DNA from: Streptomyces sp. col6
GTDB taxonomy: Bacteria; Actinomycetota; Actinomycetes; Streptomycetales; Streptomycetaceae
Direction of reading: 5' to 3'
DNA: 64,000 nucleotides
Assembly: GCF_008042035.1 (NCBI RefSeq)
Contig: NZ_RDBL01000002.1
Span: 140,186-204,185, forward strand
Part shown: positions 35,115 to 45,356 of the stretch, piece by piece
Layout: the number at the start of each line of letters is the position of its first letter
How positions within the stretch are numbered: position 1 is the stretch's first letter
The notes under the pieces: model-generated
Told to the model about the DNA's origin: nothing
Databases searched by the model: none
What the model saw: the letters and a program-made list of their open reading frames with translations, nothing else
Position numbers and translations under genes: made by a program

Positions 35115-36065
35115 ATGAGCCTGCGGCAGATGGAGTACTTCCTCACGGTGGTCGAGGAGTCCTCCTTCACCCGGGCCGCCGAACACCTCCACGTCACCCA
35201 GCCCGCGCTCTCCCACCAGATCAAGGCCCTGGAACGAGCCGTCGGCGGCCCCCTGCTCGAACGGCTGCCGCGCGGCGTGCGGCTCACCGCCATGGGCCGC
35301 GCCTTCCTGCCCCACGCCGAACGCTCCGTACGCAGCGCCGCCCAGGCCCGCCGCGCCGCGCGCGCCGCCGCCGGAGCGCAGGGCGGCGAGCTGCACATCG
35401 CCACCGTCCACGCCATCGCCGTCGGCATCCTCCCCGAGGTCTTCGCCCGCTGGCGGACCGCCCACCCCGGCGTCGCCCTCGTCCTCCACGAGTACGCCAC
35501 CACCGAGGCGCTGGAGGAACAGATCGAACGGGGCACCGCCGACCTCGCCGTCGGACCGCCGCCCGCCCACCGGCACGGCCCGGTCGTCCCCGTCGGCACG
35601 GAGGACATCGTCCTCGTCGTCCCCTTCGACGACCCCCTCGCGGGCCGGTCCTCGGTCCGGCTCCAGGAACTCGCCGACCGCTTCTGGGTCCGCTGCGCCA
35701 TGGAACCGCTCGTGGACGGCGTCCCGTTCCTCGACCGCGCCTGCGCCCGCGCCGGCTTCGTGCCGCGTACGGCTGTACGCACCGAGCACACCTCGACGGC
35801 GGTACGGATGGCGGCGGCCGGGGTCGGCGTCGCCACCGCCCCCGCCCACGTCGTACGGGGAGCGGTCGGCGAGGACTGCGCCCTGCTCACGGTGGACCCG
35901 CCCTGGCGCCGCGAGCTCGCCGTCTTCTCCCGGGTCGCGCTGACCGGCGCCGCCGCCGCGTTCACGGAGCTGCTGGCCGACGTCCGGCGCACCGGCGGGA
36001 CGCCCCCGGTGTCACCCGGACGGCCGCGCGCCGACTGCGACGAGTCCGTTCAGGTGATGCCCTGA
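35115..36065 (+). CDS. LysR-family transcriptional regulator (divergent from lpdA)
   Basis: 316 residues. HTH in 1-60 (S-F-T-R-A-A-E-H-L-H-V-T-Q-P-A-L-S-H-Q-I), effector domain after about 90, and a C-terminal tail of about 20 residues lacking similarity to the family. AGGGG stands 8 bases upstream. The divergent layout suggests control of lpdA and itself, the classic LysR arrangement, though no clear T-N11-A palindrome stands out in the 88-base gap. Confidence 0.9.
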   Translation: MSLRQMEYFLTVVEESSFTRAAEHLHVTQPALSHQIKALERAVGGPLLERLPRGVRLTAMGRAFLPHAERSVRSAAQARRAARAAAGAQGGELHIATVHAIAVGILPEVFARWRTAHPGVALVLHEYATTEALEEQIERGTADLAVGPPPAHRHGPVVPVGTEDIVLVVPFDDPLAGRSSVRLQELADRFWVRCAMEPLVDGVPFLDRACARAGFVPRTAVRTEHTSTAVRMAAAGVGVATAPAHVVRGAVGEDCALLTVDPPWRRELAVFSRVALTGAAAAFTELLADVRRTGGTPPVSPGRPRADCDESVQVMP

Positions 36066-36114
36066 GGGAGACCGCGCCGCGCACCGGCGCACCGACGCGA
36101 CCCGGGGGAACGCC

Positions 36115-37137
36115 ATGCAGTCCGACGCGCCCCGCGACATACCGGCCCCGACCACCTCGCCCGAACCCCGCGCCCTCGCCACCCGGTCCGCGCGCTCCCG
36201 CCGGACCGGCCCCAGCCTGCTGGCACGCGGCGCCGCCCGGGACCCGTACCGCTTCTACCGGATGCTGCGCGAGCAGTACCCGCTCAGCTACGACGCGCCC
36301 CTCGGCGCCTGGCTGATCAGCCGGTACGACGATGTGACCGCCGCCCTCGCCGACCCCCGGTTCACCGGCTTCCCGCACGACGGCGCGCCCCGGGGCGGGC
36401 CCGCGCCGCTCGGCCTCTGCCACGGCAGTCCGCGCTGCCTGCCCGCCGACCGGTACACCGTGGTGACCGGCACGGTCCCCGGCGGGCTCGCCGAGCGCGT
36501 GGAGCGCACCGCCTACGTGCTGGCCCGGCGCATCGCCCGCCGCCCCCGGGCCGACCTCGTCGAGGAGTTCTGCCGCTGGCTGCCCGCCGCGTCCGGCGCG
36601 GACCCGGACGACGGGGAGGGCGTGGGCGCCCCCGCCGTCACGGACAGCCCCTGCCTCCGGGACACCGCCCTGCGCCGGACCGCGCTCGCCTCGCTCCTCG
36701 CCAACCTGCTGGACGAACCCGACCTGCTGGCCGCCCTGCGCGTCGAACCCGCGCTCACCGGCCGGGCCTGGACGGAGTCGCTGCGCCGCGACCCGCCGGT
36801 CCAGGTCGTCCTGCGCCGCACGGTCGCCGAGGTCACCCTCAGCGGCGGCACCCTGCCCGCGCGGGCGCCCGTCGCGTGCCTCGTCGGGGCCGCCGCCCGC
36901 GACCCCGGGCGTTTCGCCGCCCCCGACGCGTTCGACCCATTCCGCCCCGACCAGGACCGCGCCCTCACCGGGCCGCCCGGCTGCCCCGCTGTGGCGCTCA
37001 GCCGCCTGGAGGCCGAACGAGGGCTGCGGGCCCTGCTCGACGCGATGCCCCGCCTCCGCTGGGACGAGGGCTTCCGCCCGGCCGCCACGGGCCTGCTGAC
37101 GAGGGGCCCGCGCTCCCTCCTCGTCCGGCCGGGCTGA
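36115..37137 (+). CDS. Cytochrome P450-like protein with degenerate oxygen and heme motifs
   Basis: 340 residues, about 60 shorter than bacterial P450s. P450 landmarks: D-P-Y-x-F-Y-R-M-L-R at 43-52, E-S-L-R (ExxR) at 221-224 followed by R-D-P-P-V, F-D-P-F-R-P-D at 273-279, and C290 followed by A-L-S-R-L-E-A-E at the place of the heme-binding loop and L helix. However, the F-G-x-G-x-H part before the cysteine is replaced by T-G-P-P-G, and the I-helix A-G-x-x-T groove is missing (C180 to L200 instead reads T-A-L-R-R-T-A-L). The frame is open with normal codon use, so it is probably expressed, but monooxygenase activity is doubtful. Ends 4 bases from the convergent treY end. Confidence 0.75.
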   Translation: MQSDAPRDIPAPTTSPEPRALATRSARSRRTGPSLLARGAARDPYRFYRMLREQYPLSYDAPLGAWLISRYDDVTAALADPRFTGFPHDGAPRGGPAPLGLCHGSPRCLPADRYTVVTGTVPGGLAERVERTAYVLARRIARRPRADLVEEFCRWLPAASGADPDDGEGVGAPAVTDSPCLRDTALRRTALASLLANLLDEPDLLAALRVEPALTGRAWTESLRRDPPVQVVLRRTVAEVTLSGGTLPARAPVACLVGAAARDPGRFAAPDAFDPFRPDQDRALTGPPGCPAVALSRLEAERGLRALLDAMPRLRWDEGFRPAATGLLTRGPRSLLVRPG

Positions 37138-37141
37138 GCCC

Positions 37142-39508
37142 TCAGCCCCGTACCAGCAACGCCACCGGACGGTCCGCGAACAGGTCCGCCACTGCCGCCG
37201 TGCCGCCCGTGAACTCGCGGCCCGGCGTGAGGAGATCCCGCCACACCCCGTCGTCCGGCAGGGCCAGCCGGGTCCCGCGCCAGCCGCCCGACTCCGCGAG
37301 CCGCAGCGACAGCCGGGTCACCGCCGTGACGACCTCCCCGGACCGGCAGAACGCCACACAGTGCGCCGCCGCCGGGCCCGATGCGCGCAGCGGGGCGTAC
37401 GTCCCCGACTCGCCGAACACCGCGGGCCGCTCCCGCCGCAGCCGCAGCGCCGCCGCCGTCAGCTCCGCCTTCTCGTCGGCGGGCGCGTCCGGCGACGGCT
37501 CCCGGAACGGCCGCCGGTTGTCCGGGTCGACCAGCGCCGGATACGCGCGCTCGGTGCCCTGGTAGAGGTCCGGCACCCCGGGCATCGTCAGGTGCACCAG
37601 CGCCGCACCCAGGGACTGCGCCCGCACATGGGTGGCGAGCGTGGCGGCGAACTCCTCGACGAGCGACCGGACGGGCCCGGTGTCCGCGGCCGGCCCGGCG
37701 GCGACGAAGTCCGACGCCACCCGCTCGTACACCGGGTCGGGCTCCGTCCAGCTCGTGAACAGGCCCGACTCGCGCACCGCCTTCAGCAGCGCGGGCTCCA
37801 GCCGCGCCGCTCGCTCCTCCGCCGGAATCCCGGCGCAGCCGACCGCCGTCTGCCATGCCTGCCAGGCCAGCTGCGGATCGGGCGCCGGCTGGGCGGACCG
37901 GGCGAGCCCCGCCACCAGACCCGCCCACCGGCCGGGGCACTGCGACAGCACCGCGATGCCCGCCCGCACATCGGCGCTGCGCTTGGTGTCATGCGTCGTC
38001 AGGGCGGTACCGGTGGCGGGCCAGTCCCGGGCGAGCCGGGTGCAGAAGGCGTGGAAGTCCTCCGGCTCGACCGCGGGGTGCCCCGGGTCGCCGCCCACCT
38101 CGTTGGCCGAGATCAGCGGCAGATAGCGGTAGTACGCGGTGTCCTCGACGGCCTTCGCCCGCAGCGCGGACGACGTCTGGGCGAACCGGGCGCAGAACGC
38201 CGCCCGGTCCGTGCCGCCACCGAGCCGCCCCAGCGCCAGGTCCCGCACCACGTCGACGGCCGCGGCCTCCTCCCGTACCGCGAAGACCGCCTTGGCGTCG
38301 CTCACCGTCGTCGCGTCGAGCGTCGCCTCGGCCGCCTCGGAGCAGGGGCCGCCCGCCGTCACGTACGGACGGTAGACGGGGACGCGGACCAGCAGCTCGC
38401 GCACGGCGGTGCGCAGCGCCCAGGGGGCGTGGTCGCGCAGGGCGGGGTCCCCGGCGCAGATCCGGGAGGCCAGCCGGGTCAGCAGCGCGGTCTCCGCCGC
38501 CAGTTCATGGGTGACGACGCGGTACGCGGCCCGGCGCACGGTCGCCGTCCAGTAGCCGCCCCGGTCGCCGGCCGGGGACGCGGCCTCGCGGTAGTGGCCC
38601 AGCAGCTCGGCTGCGCCCTGCGGGTCGGTGAAGAGGCCGTCGACGCGGTACAGCGCGTCGTACCCCGTGGTCCCGGCCACCGCCCAGCCGGCCGGCAGCT
38701 GCTCGGAGCCGGTGAGGATCTTCTCCACCACCGTCCACACCCCGCCGCTCTCCTCGGAGAGACGGGACAGATAGCCGGCCGGGTCCGCGAGCCCGTCCGG
38801 GTGGTCGATCCGCAGCCCGTCCACGACGCCGTCCCGGACCAGTTCGAGGATCTTGCCGTGGGTGGCGGCGAAGACCTCCGGGTCCTCCACCCGCACCCCG
38901 ATCAGGTCCGAGATGGTGAAGAACCGCCGGTAGTTCAGCTCGGTGCGGGCCAGCCGCCACCAGCCGAGCCGGTAGTGCTGGGCGTCCAGCAGCTCCGGCA
39001 GCGGGAGGTGGGCGGTACCGGCCCGGAGCGGGAACTCCTGCTCGCCGTAGCGCAGCACCTCGCCATCGACCCGCATGTGTTCCGTCTCGTCGCCGATCCG
39101 GCCGCCCAGCACCGGCAGCAGTATCCGGCCGTCACCGGCGGCCCAGTCGATGTCGAACCAGCGGGCGTACGGGGACTCCGGGCCCTCGCGCAGCACCTCG
39201 CGCAGGGCGTGGTTGTGGCGGGGGTCGGCCGCCATGTGGTTGGGCACGATGTCCAGGACCAGGCCGAGCCCGTGCTCCCGCGCGGTGCGCGCCAGCCGCC
39301 GCAGCCCCTCCTCGCCGCCCAGCTCGGCCCGGACCCGGCCGTGGTCGGTGACGTCGTAGCCGTGCCGGGATCCCGGTACGGCTTCCAGGACGGGTGACAG
39401 GTGCAGATGGGAGACGCCGAGCGAGGCGAGGTACGGCACGGCGTCCTCGGCGGCCGAGAACGGGAACTCCGGCTGGAGCTGGAGCCGGTAGGTGGCGGTA
39501 GGCGTCAT
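37142..39508 (-). CDS. treY: Malto-oligosyltrehalose synthase
   Basis: 788 residues. GH13 signs: T-P-T-A-T-Y-R-L-Q-L at the start, D-I-V-P-N-H-M-A, catalytic D in G-L-R-I-D-H-P-D-G-L, E in V-E-K-I-L, and T-H-D-T-K-R-S-A-D late in the protein, which is diagnostic of TreY. It converts the reducing end of a glycogen-derived chain into a trehalose unit, which TreZ then frees. glgX is 91 bases upstream in the same direction with a hairpin between. The ATG at 39508 is weakly supported; a GTG 6 codons earlier is possible. Confidence 0.95.
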   Translation of the reverse strand: MTPTATYRLQLQPEFPFSAAEDAVPYLASLGVSHLHLSPVLEAVPGSRHGYDVTDHGRVRAELGGEEGLRRLARTAREHGLGLVLDIVPNHMAADPRHNHALREVLREGPESPYARWFDIDWAAGDGRILLPVLGGRIGDETEHMRVDGEVLRYGEQEFPLRAGTAHLPLPELLDAQHYRLGWWRLARTELNYRRFFTISDLIGVRVEDPEVFAATHGKILELVRDGVVDGLRIDHPDGLADPAGYLSRLSEESGGVWTVVEKILTGSEQLPAGWAVAGTTGYDALYRVDGLFTDPQGAAELLGHYREAASPAGDRGGYWTATVRRAAYRVVTHELAAETALLTRLASRICAGDPALRDHAPWALRTAVRELLVRVPVYRPYVTAGGPCSEAAEATLDATTVSDAKAVFAVREEAAAVDVVRDLALGRLGGGTDRAAFCARFAQTSSALRAKAVEDTAYYRYLPLISANEVGGDPGHPAVEPEDFHAFCTRLARDWPATGTALTTHDTKRSADVRAGIAVLSQCPGRWAGLVAGLARSAQPAPDPQLAWQAWQTAVGCAGIPAEERAARLEPALLKAVRESGLFTSWTEPDPVYERVASDFVAAGPAADTGPVRSLVEEFAATLATHVRAQSLGAALVHLTMPGVPDLYQGTERAYPALVDPDNRRPFREPSPDAPADEKAELTAAALRLRRERPAVFGESGTYAPLRASGPAAAHCVAFCRSGEVVTAVTRLSLRLAESGGWRGTRLALPDDGVWRDLLTPGREFTGGTAAVADLFADRPVALLVRG

Positions 39509-39539
39509 GGGAACCTTCGTACCCACATCCGGGCCGCCT

Positions 39540-39579
39540 GTGTCACCCCGCCGGGCACAAGGCCACGACGGGGTGACAC
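39540..39579 (-). terminator. Hairpin between glgX and treY
   Basis: GTGTCACCCCG (39540-39550) pairs perfectly with CGGGGTGACAC (39569-39579) around an 18-base loop, starting about 20 bases after the glgX stop. It may end or attenuate glgX transcription before treY, or act as an operator for treY because it lies 31 bases before its start. Confidence 0.5.
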
Positions 39580-39599
39580 GGGCGGCGCCGCCGACCCGG

Positions 39600-41762
<2,163 letters not shown>

Positions 41763-42128
41763 GGATTCGACTCTTCCAGTTCTGCCGCGGTCGCCTGGGG
41801 AAAATGCGGACCCGCCTGGGCCCTGGGCCAGATCTTCCCCGAAAGTGAGCCCCTTACCTAGGACGTCGGCCGGTCGGTCAACCTCGTGCCTCTCCGTGTC
41901 GCCCGGAACCGGCCGCCCTCCGGCCCCTCGCCCCCTCTGTCCGGTTCGCGCCCCTTGCTGGGGTGTTTAATCCCTATGAATCAGCTCACTCCCGACGAAC
42001 TCACCGACTGGAACAGGTTTGATTCCATGGGGAGTTGGTAAAGGAGCCTGCGCATCCGGCTGCACCGGCTCCCGCTCCCGGAGTACCCTTCCTTGATCGT
42101 TGGTGGGGGAGTGGAAGGCGGTGCGTGG
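41763..42128. other. Gene-free interval between glgX and the HEPN gene
   Basis: 366 bases separating divergent genes. It should contain both promoters, though no clear -35/-10 pair was recognised. The only feature noted is a 22-codon open frame at 41976-42041; GC content falls around TTTAATCCCTATGAATC. Confidence 0.5.
41976..42041 (+). CDS. Possible short peptide (21 residues), unknown
   Basis: ATG to TAA, 22 codons, in the intergenic region before the HEPN gene. The start (M-N-Q-L-T-P-D-E-L) looks protein-like, with charged and aromatic residues, rather than random high-GC noise, but only a weak GGGGTG precedes it. It may be a leader peptide, the remnant of a lost gene, or chance. Confidence 0.2.
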   Translation: MNQLTPDELTDWNRFDSMGSW

Positions 42129-43361
42129 GTGAGCTCGGGAGGGTTCGAGCTGCCCCCGGGTGACGCGGGTCACGAGGGGGACGTGGCCGAGGTCCCGCCC
42201 GGGGCGGTCTCGCTGGCGCAGCCCCTGGAGATCGGCGCGGAACTGGACTGGGACGCCGACGCCTGGAGCGAGGTGCGCACCCGCGCCCAGCGGGCCGGGC
42301 GCGCCTATATCTGGCTGAATCTCGTCGAACAGCGGCTGCGTGCCGTGGTCGCGGCGGTGCTCCGGCCGATCTACGAACCCGTGCACGGCGAGGACTGGGT
42401 GGTGGCCGCCGCAGGGCCCGCCGGCCAGGAGTGGGTGCAGCGCGCCGTCGCCGTGCGCGAGGTCTCCCGCCGCAAGGGCTATCTGCTCGACCCGGCCGAC
42501 GACAACGTCCTCAGCTTCCTCACGCTGCCCCAGTTGCGCGAGCTGATGGTCCAGCACTGGCCCTGCTTCGAGCCGTACTTCGACGACCGCCGTGATGTCG
42601 AACTGGCGCTCGACGAGCTGGAGGTCGCGCGCAACGTCGTCTCCCGCAACCGCGCGCTCAACGAGGCGGTGCTCGCCCAGGCCGAGCGCGCCTCCGCCCG
42701 GCTCCTGGAGATGCTGGGCAGCGGGGCGGCGGTGCCCTCCTCCGACCGGCTCCCGGTCGACGCCGTGGAGGAGCTGGTCGGCGACCGGTACGCGGACGTG
42801 GTCTCCGTCCACTCCGACCGGGTACGCCTCCAGCGCCAGCTGCCCGCCGAGGACCTCTTCGGCGACGCGCGCCGGCTGGACGCGATCGGGATAGGGCTCA
42901 ACCTGCTGGTGCAGAACTTCTCCGGACGCCGGCTCATCCGGCTCGCCGAGTCCGGCTGCCGCATCCGGCTGCTCTTCATCAACCCGGCCAGCAGCGCCGT
43001 GAAGCGCCGGGAGCGGGAGCTGGGCCTCAAGAAGGGCGAGCTGAGCCGGTCCGTGGAGATGAACATCCTGCACATGCGGCGGGTGCGCTCCAAGCTCCGC
43101 GACCCGGGCGCCTTCGAGATCCACGTCTTCGACGAGACCCCGCGCTTCACGGCCTACCTGGTGGACGGCGACGGGGCCGACGCGGTGGGCGTCGTGCAGA
43201 CCTATCTGCGCCGGGCGCGCGGCATGGAGGCGCCGGTGCTGGTGCTGCGCGGCGGCGGGCGTGCGGTGGTCCGGGCCGGGCAGGGGTACGAGCACGGGCT
43301 GTTCGAGACCTACCGCGAGGAGTTCGAGTCCGTGTGGACGGACTCCCGGCCGGTCTCCTGA
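42129..43361 (+). CDS. SAV2148-type HEPN domain protein
   Basis: About 410 residues. The N-terminal half is a long helical domain with R-P-I-Y-E-P-V-H (R79 to H86), fitting the R-x4-6-H catalytic motif of HEPN ribonucleases. The C-terminal half from about 250 has strands and L-F-I-N-P-A-S-S-A-V-K-R-R-E-R-E-L-G and D-E-T-P-R-F-T-A-Y-L-V-D-G-D, resembling phospholipase-D-like or DUF5919 regions without a full H-K-D motif. The family is well known in Streptomyces as a conserved protein without an assigned role. Alternative starts are TTG 42093 and GTG 42111. No antitoxin partner (MNT) is adjacent. Confidence 0.75.
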   Translation: MSSGGFELPPGDAGHEGDVAEVPPGAVSLAQPLEIGAELDWDADAWSEVRTRAQRAGRAYIWLNLVEQRLRAVVAAVLRPIYEPVHGEDWVVAAAGPAGQEWVQRAVAVREVSRRKGYLLDPADDNVLSFLTLPQLRELMVQHWPCFEPYFDDRRDVELALDELEVARNVVSRNRALNEAVLAQAERASARLLEMLGSGAAVPSSDRLPVDAVEELVGDRYADVVSVHSDRVRLQRQLPAEDLFGDARRLDAIGIGLNLLVQNFSGRRLIRLAESGCRIRLLFINPASSAVKRRERELGLKKGELSRSVEMNILHMRRVRSKLRDPGAFEIHVFDETPRFTAYLVDGDGADAVGVVQTYLRRARGMEAPVLVLRGGGRAVVRAGQGYEHGLFETYREEFESVWTDSRPVS

Positions 43362-43427
43362 CGGCGTTGTCAGTGGCCCGTGCGAGGGTGGTCGTCATCC
43401 GGGGGAGCACCACGAAGGAGGTACGGG

Positions 43428-44156
43428 ATGAGCTGGCACCGGCACGCGCTGGTCGGCTTCGATCTGGAGACGACGGGGACGGATCCGCAGGAGGCCCGGA
43501 TCGTGACGGCCGCGGTGATCGCCGTGGACGGCCGGGACGGCGAGCCGACGGCCCGGCACACCTGGCTGGCCGACCCGGGCATCCGCATCCCCGCCCAGGC
43601 CTCCGCGATCCACGGCATCAGCAGCGAGCGGGCGGCGGCCGAGGGCCGGCCGGCCCGTGAGGTGGCCGACGAGATCGCCGACACGCTGGCCGGCTACTGG
43701 CGCCGGGGCGTCCCGGTCGTCGCGTACAACGCGGCCTTCGACCTGACCCTGCTCACGGCCGAGTTGCGCCGCCACGGACTGCCCTCGCTCGATGACCGGC
43801 TCGACGGCGTGCCCCTCGGCCCCGTCATCGACCCGTACACCATCGACCGGGCCGTCGACCGCTACCGCAAGGGCAAGCGGAACCTGGAGGCGGTCTGCGT
43901 CGAGTACGGCGTGGTCCACGGCGGCGCGCACGACGCGGGGGCGGACGCGCTGGCCGCGGTCCGGGTGGCGTACGCGATAGCCGCCCGCCACCGCACGGTG
44001 GCCGAACTCCCGGCGCCTGCCCTGCACGAGCGCCAGATCGCCTGGTACGCGGAGTGGGCGGCGGACTTCCAGGCCTTCCTCCGCCGCAAGGGCACCCCGG
44101 ACGCGGTGGTCGACGGCCAGTGGCCGGTGCGGGAGCCGGTGCGTACGACCGCCTGA
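43428..44156 (+). CDS. DEDD-type 3'-5' exonuclease (DnaQ-like)
   Basis: 242 residues. Exo I: F-D-L-E-T-T-G (D and E); I-H-G-I-S; Exo II: Y-N-A-A-F-D-L-T-L-L; Exo III: H-D-A-G-A-D-A, giving the DEDDh set with the His in H-D-A-G. It should trim DNA or RNA 3' ends, like DnaQ proofreading subunits or oligoribonucleases, but is not fused to a polymerase. GAAGGAGG is 6 bases upstream of the ATG. The C-terminal 50 residues carry no known motif. Confidence 0.9.
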   Translation: MSWHRHALVGFDLETTGTDPQEARIVTAAVIAVDGRDGEPTARHTWLADPGIRIPAQASAIHGISSERAAAEGRPAREVADEIADTLAGYWRRGVPVVAYNAAFDLTLLTAELRRHGLPSLDDRLDGVPLGPVIDPYTIDRAVDRYRKGKRNLEAVCVEYGVVHGGAHDAGADALAAVRVAYAIAARHRTVAELPAPALHERQIAWYAEWAADFQAFLRRKGTPDAVVDGQWPVREPVRTTA

Positions 44157-44182
44157 AGCCGGGCGTCACGCCCGTCGGCGTG

Positions 44183-44328
44183 TGTCCTCAATCGCCGGAC
44201 GGGCTTGATGGGGCCGTCCTCACAGCGAGGTCAGCCGCGCGTCGGCCAATCGCTGGATGAGCTTGGAACCCCGCTGCGGGAAGATCACGGGCGGCGGCAA
44301 AATCAAGCCCGTCCGGCGATTGAGGACA
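44183..44328. repeat. MITE-like element with 27-bp perfect terminal inverted repeats
   Basis: The left arm (44183-44209) and right arm (44302-44328) are exact reverse complements, built around the common Streptomyces palindrome core CGCCGGACGGGC. Instead of forming a tight hairpin they flank 92 bases of unrelated sequence. The element sits between two convergent genes. No coding region or target duplication is clear; it can also serve as a bidirectional terminator. Confidence 0.7.
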
Positions 44329-44364
44329 ACACGTGGGACCGGTGCGCCGGACTCCCGAGCCGGC

Positions 44365-45231
44365 TCAGAACGGATACCACCGCACAGACGCGTCCCCGTC
44401 CCGCAACGACGCCACCCGGCGCCGGAACTCCGCAAGGGCCCGCCCGTTCACGGGCGCATGCTGCGCCACCCACGCACAGCTCGCCGTCTCCCGCGCCCCC
44501 CGCAGCACCCCGCAGCCGTCCCATGCGCGCACGTCCCACCCGTACGCCTCGGTGAACGCGTCATAGGCCTCGGGCGCCAGGCCGTACCGGTCGCGGGACA
44601 GGGCGAGGACCACCAGATCGTGCTCGCGCAGGTCCGAGGAGAAGGTCTCCAGGTCCACCAGGACCGGGCCGTCCGGCCCGACATGGACGTTGCGCGCCAG
44701 CGCGTCGCCGTGGATCGGTCCCGGCGGCAGATGCGGGACCAGCGCCGCTGCCGCCGCCGCGAAGCCGTCGCGCCGCTCACGCAGATACGCCGCGTCGGCC
44801 GGGTCGATCGCGTCGCCCGCCAGCCGCAGCCAGCGCTCCACGCCACCCAGCAGCTCCCGGCGCGGCAGCGCGAAGCCCTCCGGCGCGGGCAGCGCGTGCA
44901 CGGCGCCGAGCAGCGGGGCGAGATCGCGCGGCTCGGCGGGCCGCACCGCCTCCGGCAGCCGGTGCCACACGGTCACCGGATGGCCCTCGACCAGCCGGGC
45001 CCCGTCCTCGGCCGCCCGTACGGCGGGGACCCCGGACGCCGCGAGCCACCGTGCGACGGCCACCTCGCGCTCGGCCCGCTCCAGCAGTTCCGGGTGGCGC
45101 ACGGCGTCCCGGCCGACCTTGACGACGAGGTCCCCGACCGTGAACACCGCGTTCTCGCCGAGCGCGATCAGCTCCGCCCCGCCGGGGAACCCGGCGGCGC
45201 CCAGCACCTCGCGCGCTTCCATCTCGTTCAT
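44365..45231 (-). CDS. Aminoglycoside-phosphotransferase-fold kinase
   Basis: 288 residues. G-E-N-A-V-F-T-V and V-V-K-V-G (ATP lysine) in the N lobe; I-H-G-D-A-L-A-R-N-V (catalytic Asp, Asn) and V-D-L-E-T-F (metal Asp and Glu) in the C lobe. APH-fold enzymes phosphorylate aminoglycosides, choline, homoserine or other small molecules; antibiotic resistance cannot be inferred. Starts divergently from the sugar ABC operon over 125 bases with an inverted repeat. Confidence 0.85.
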   Translation of the reverse strand: MNEMEAREVLGAAGFPGGAELIALGENAVFTVGDLVVKVGRDAVRHPELLERAEREVAVARWLAASGVPAVRAAEDGARLVEGHPVTVWHRLPEAVRPAEPRDLAPLLGAVHALPAPEGFALPRRELLGGVERWLRLAGDAIDPADAAYLRERRDGFAAAAAALVPHLPPGPIHGDALARNVHVGPDGPVLVDLETFSSDLREHDLVVLALSRDRYGLAPEAYDAFTEAYGWDVRAWDGCGVLRGARETASCAWVAQHAPVNGRALAEFRRRVASLRDGDASVRWYPF

Positions 45232-45276
45232 GGCCCGATTTTCGCATCCGTGCAGGTTGCCTTGACGAACCGGCGG

Positions 45277-45296
45277 TCCGTCAGCACGATGACGGA
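45277..45296. promoter_or_regulatory. Inverted repeat TCCGTCA-N6-TGACGGA
   Basis: A perfect 7-bp inverted repeat with a 6-base spacer in the divergent region between the phosphotransferase and the ABC operon, 61 bases before the first permease start. A TTGACG hexamer lies 12 bases upstream. Shape and place fit a repressor operator for a sugar-responsive regulator. Confidence 0.4.
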
Positions 45297-45356
45297 GGCC
45301 ACCTGAGCGGCCAGAACGGCAACAAGCCGGTCGATTCACGCAAAGGGGGCATACGT

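Noticed and set aside
44220..44435. Minus-strand open frame across the MITE-like element
   Set aside because: It spans the repeat arm and the end of the phosphotransferase gene in another frame and has no ribosome site.
44365..45231. Aminoglycoside resistance gene
   Set aside because: Only the general APH kinase fold is evident; no antibiotic cluster or specific resistance-enzyme signature is present.
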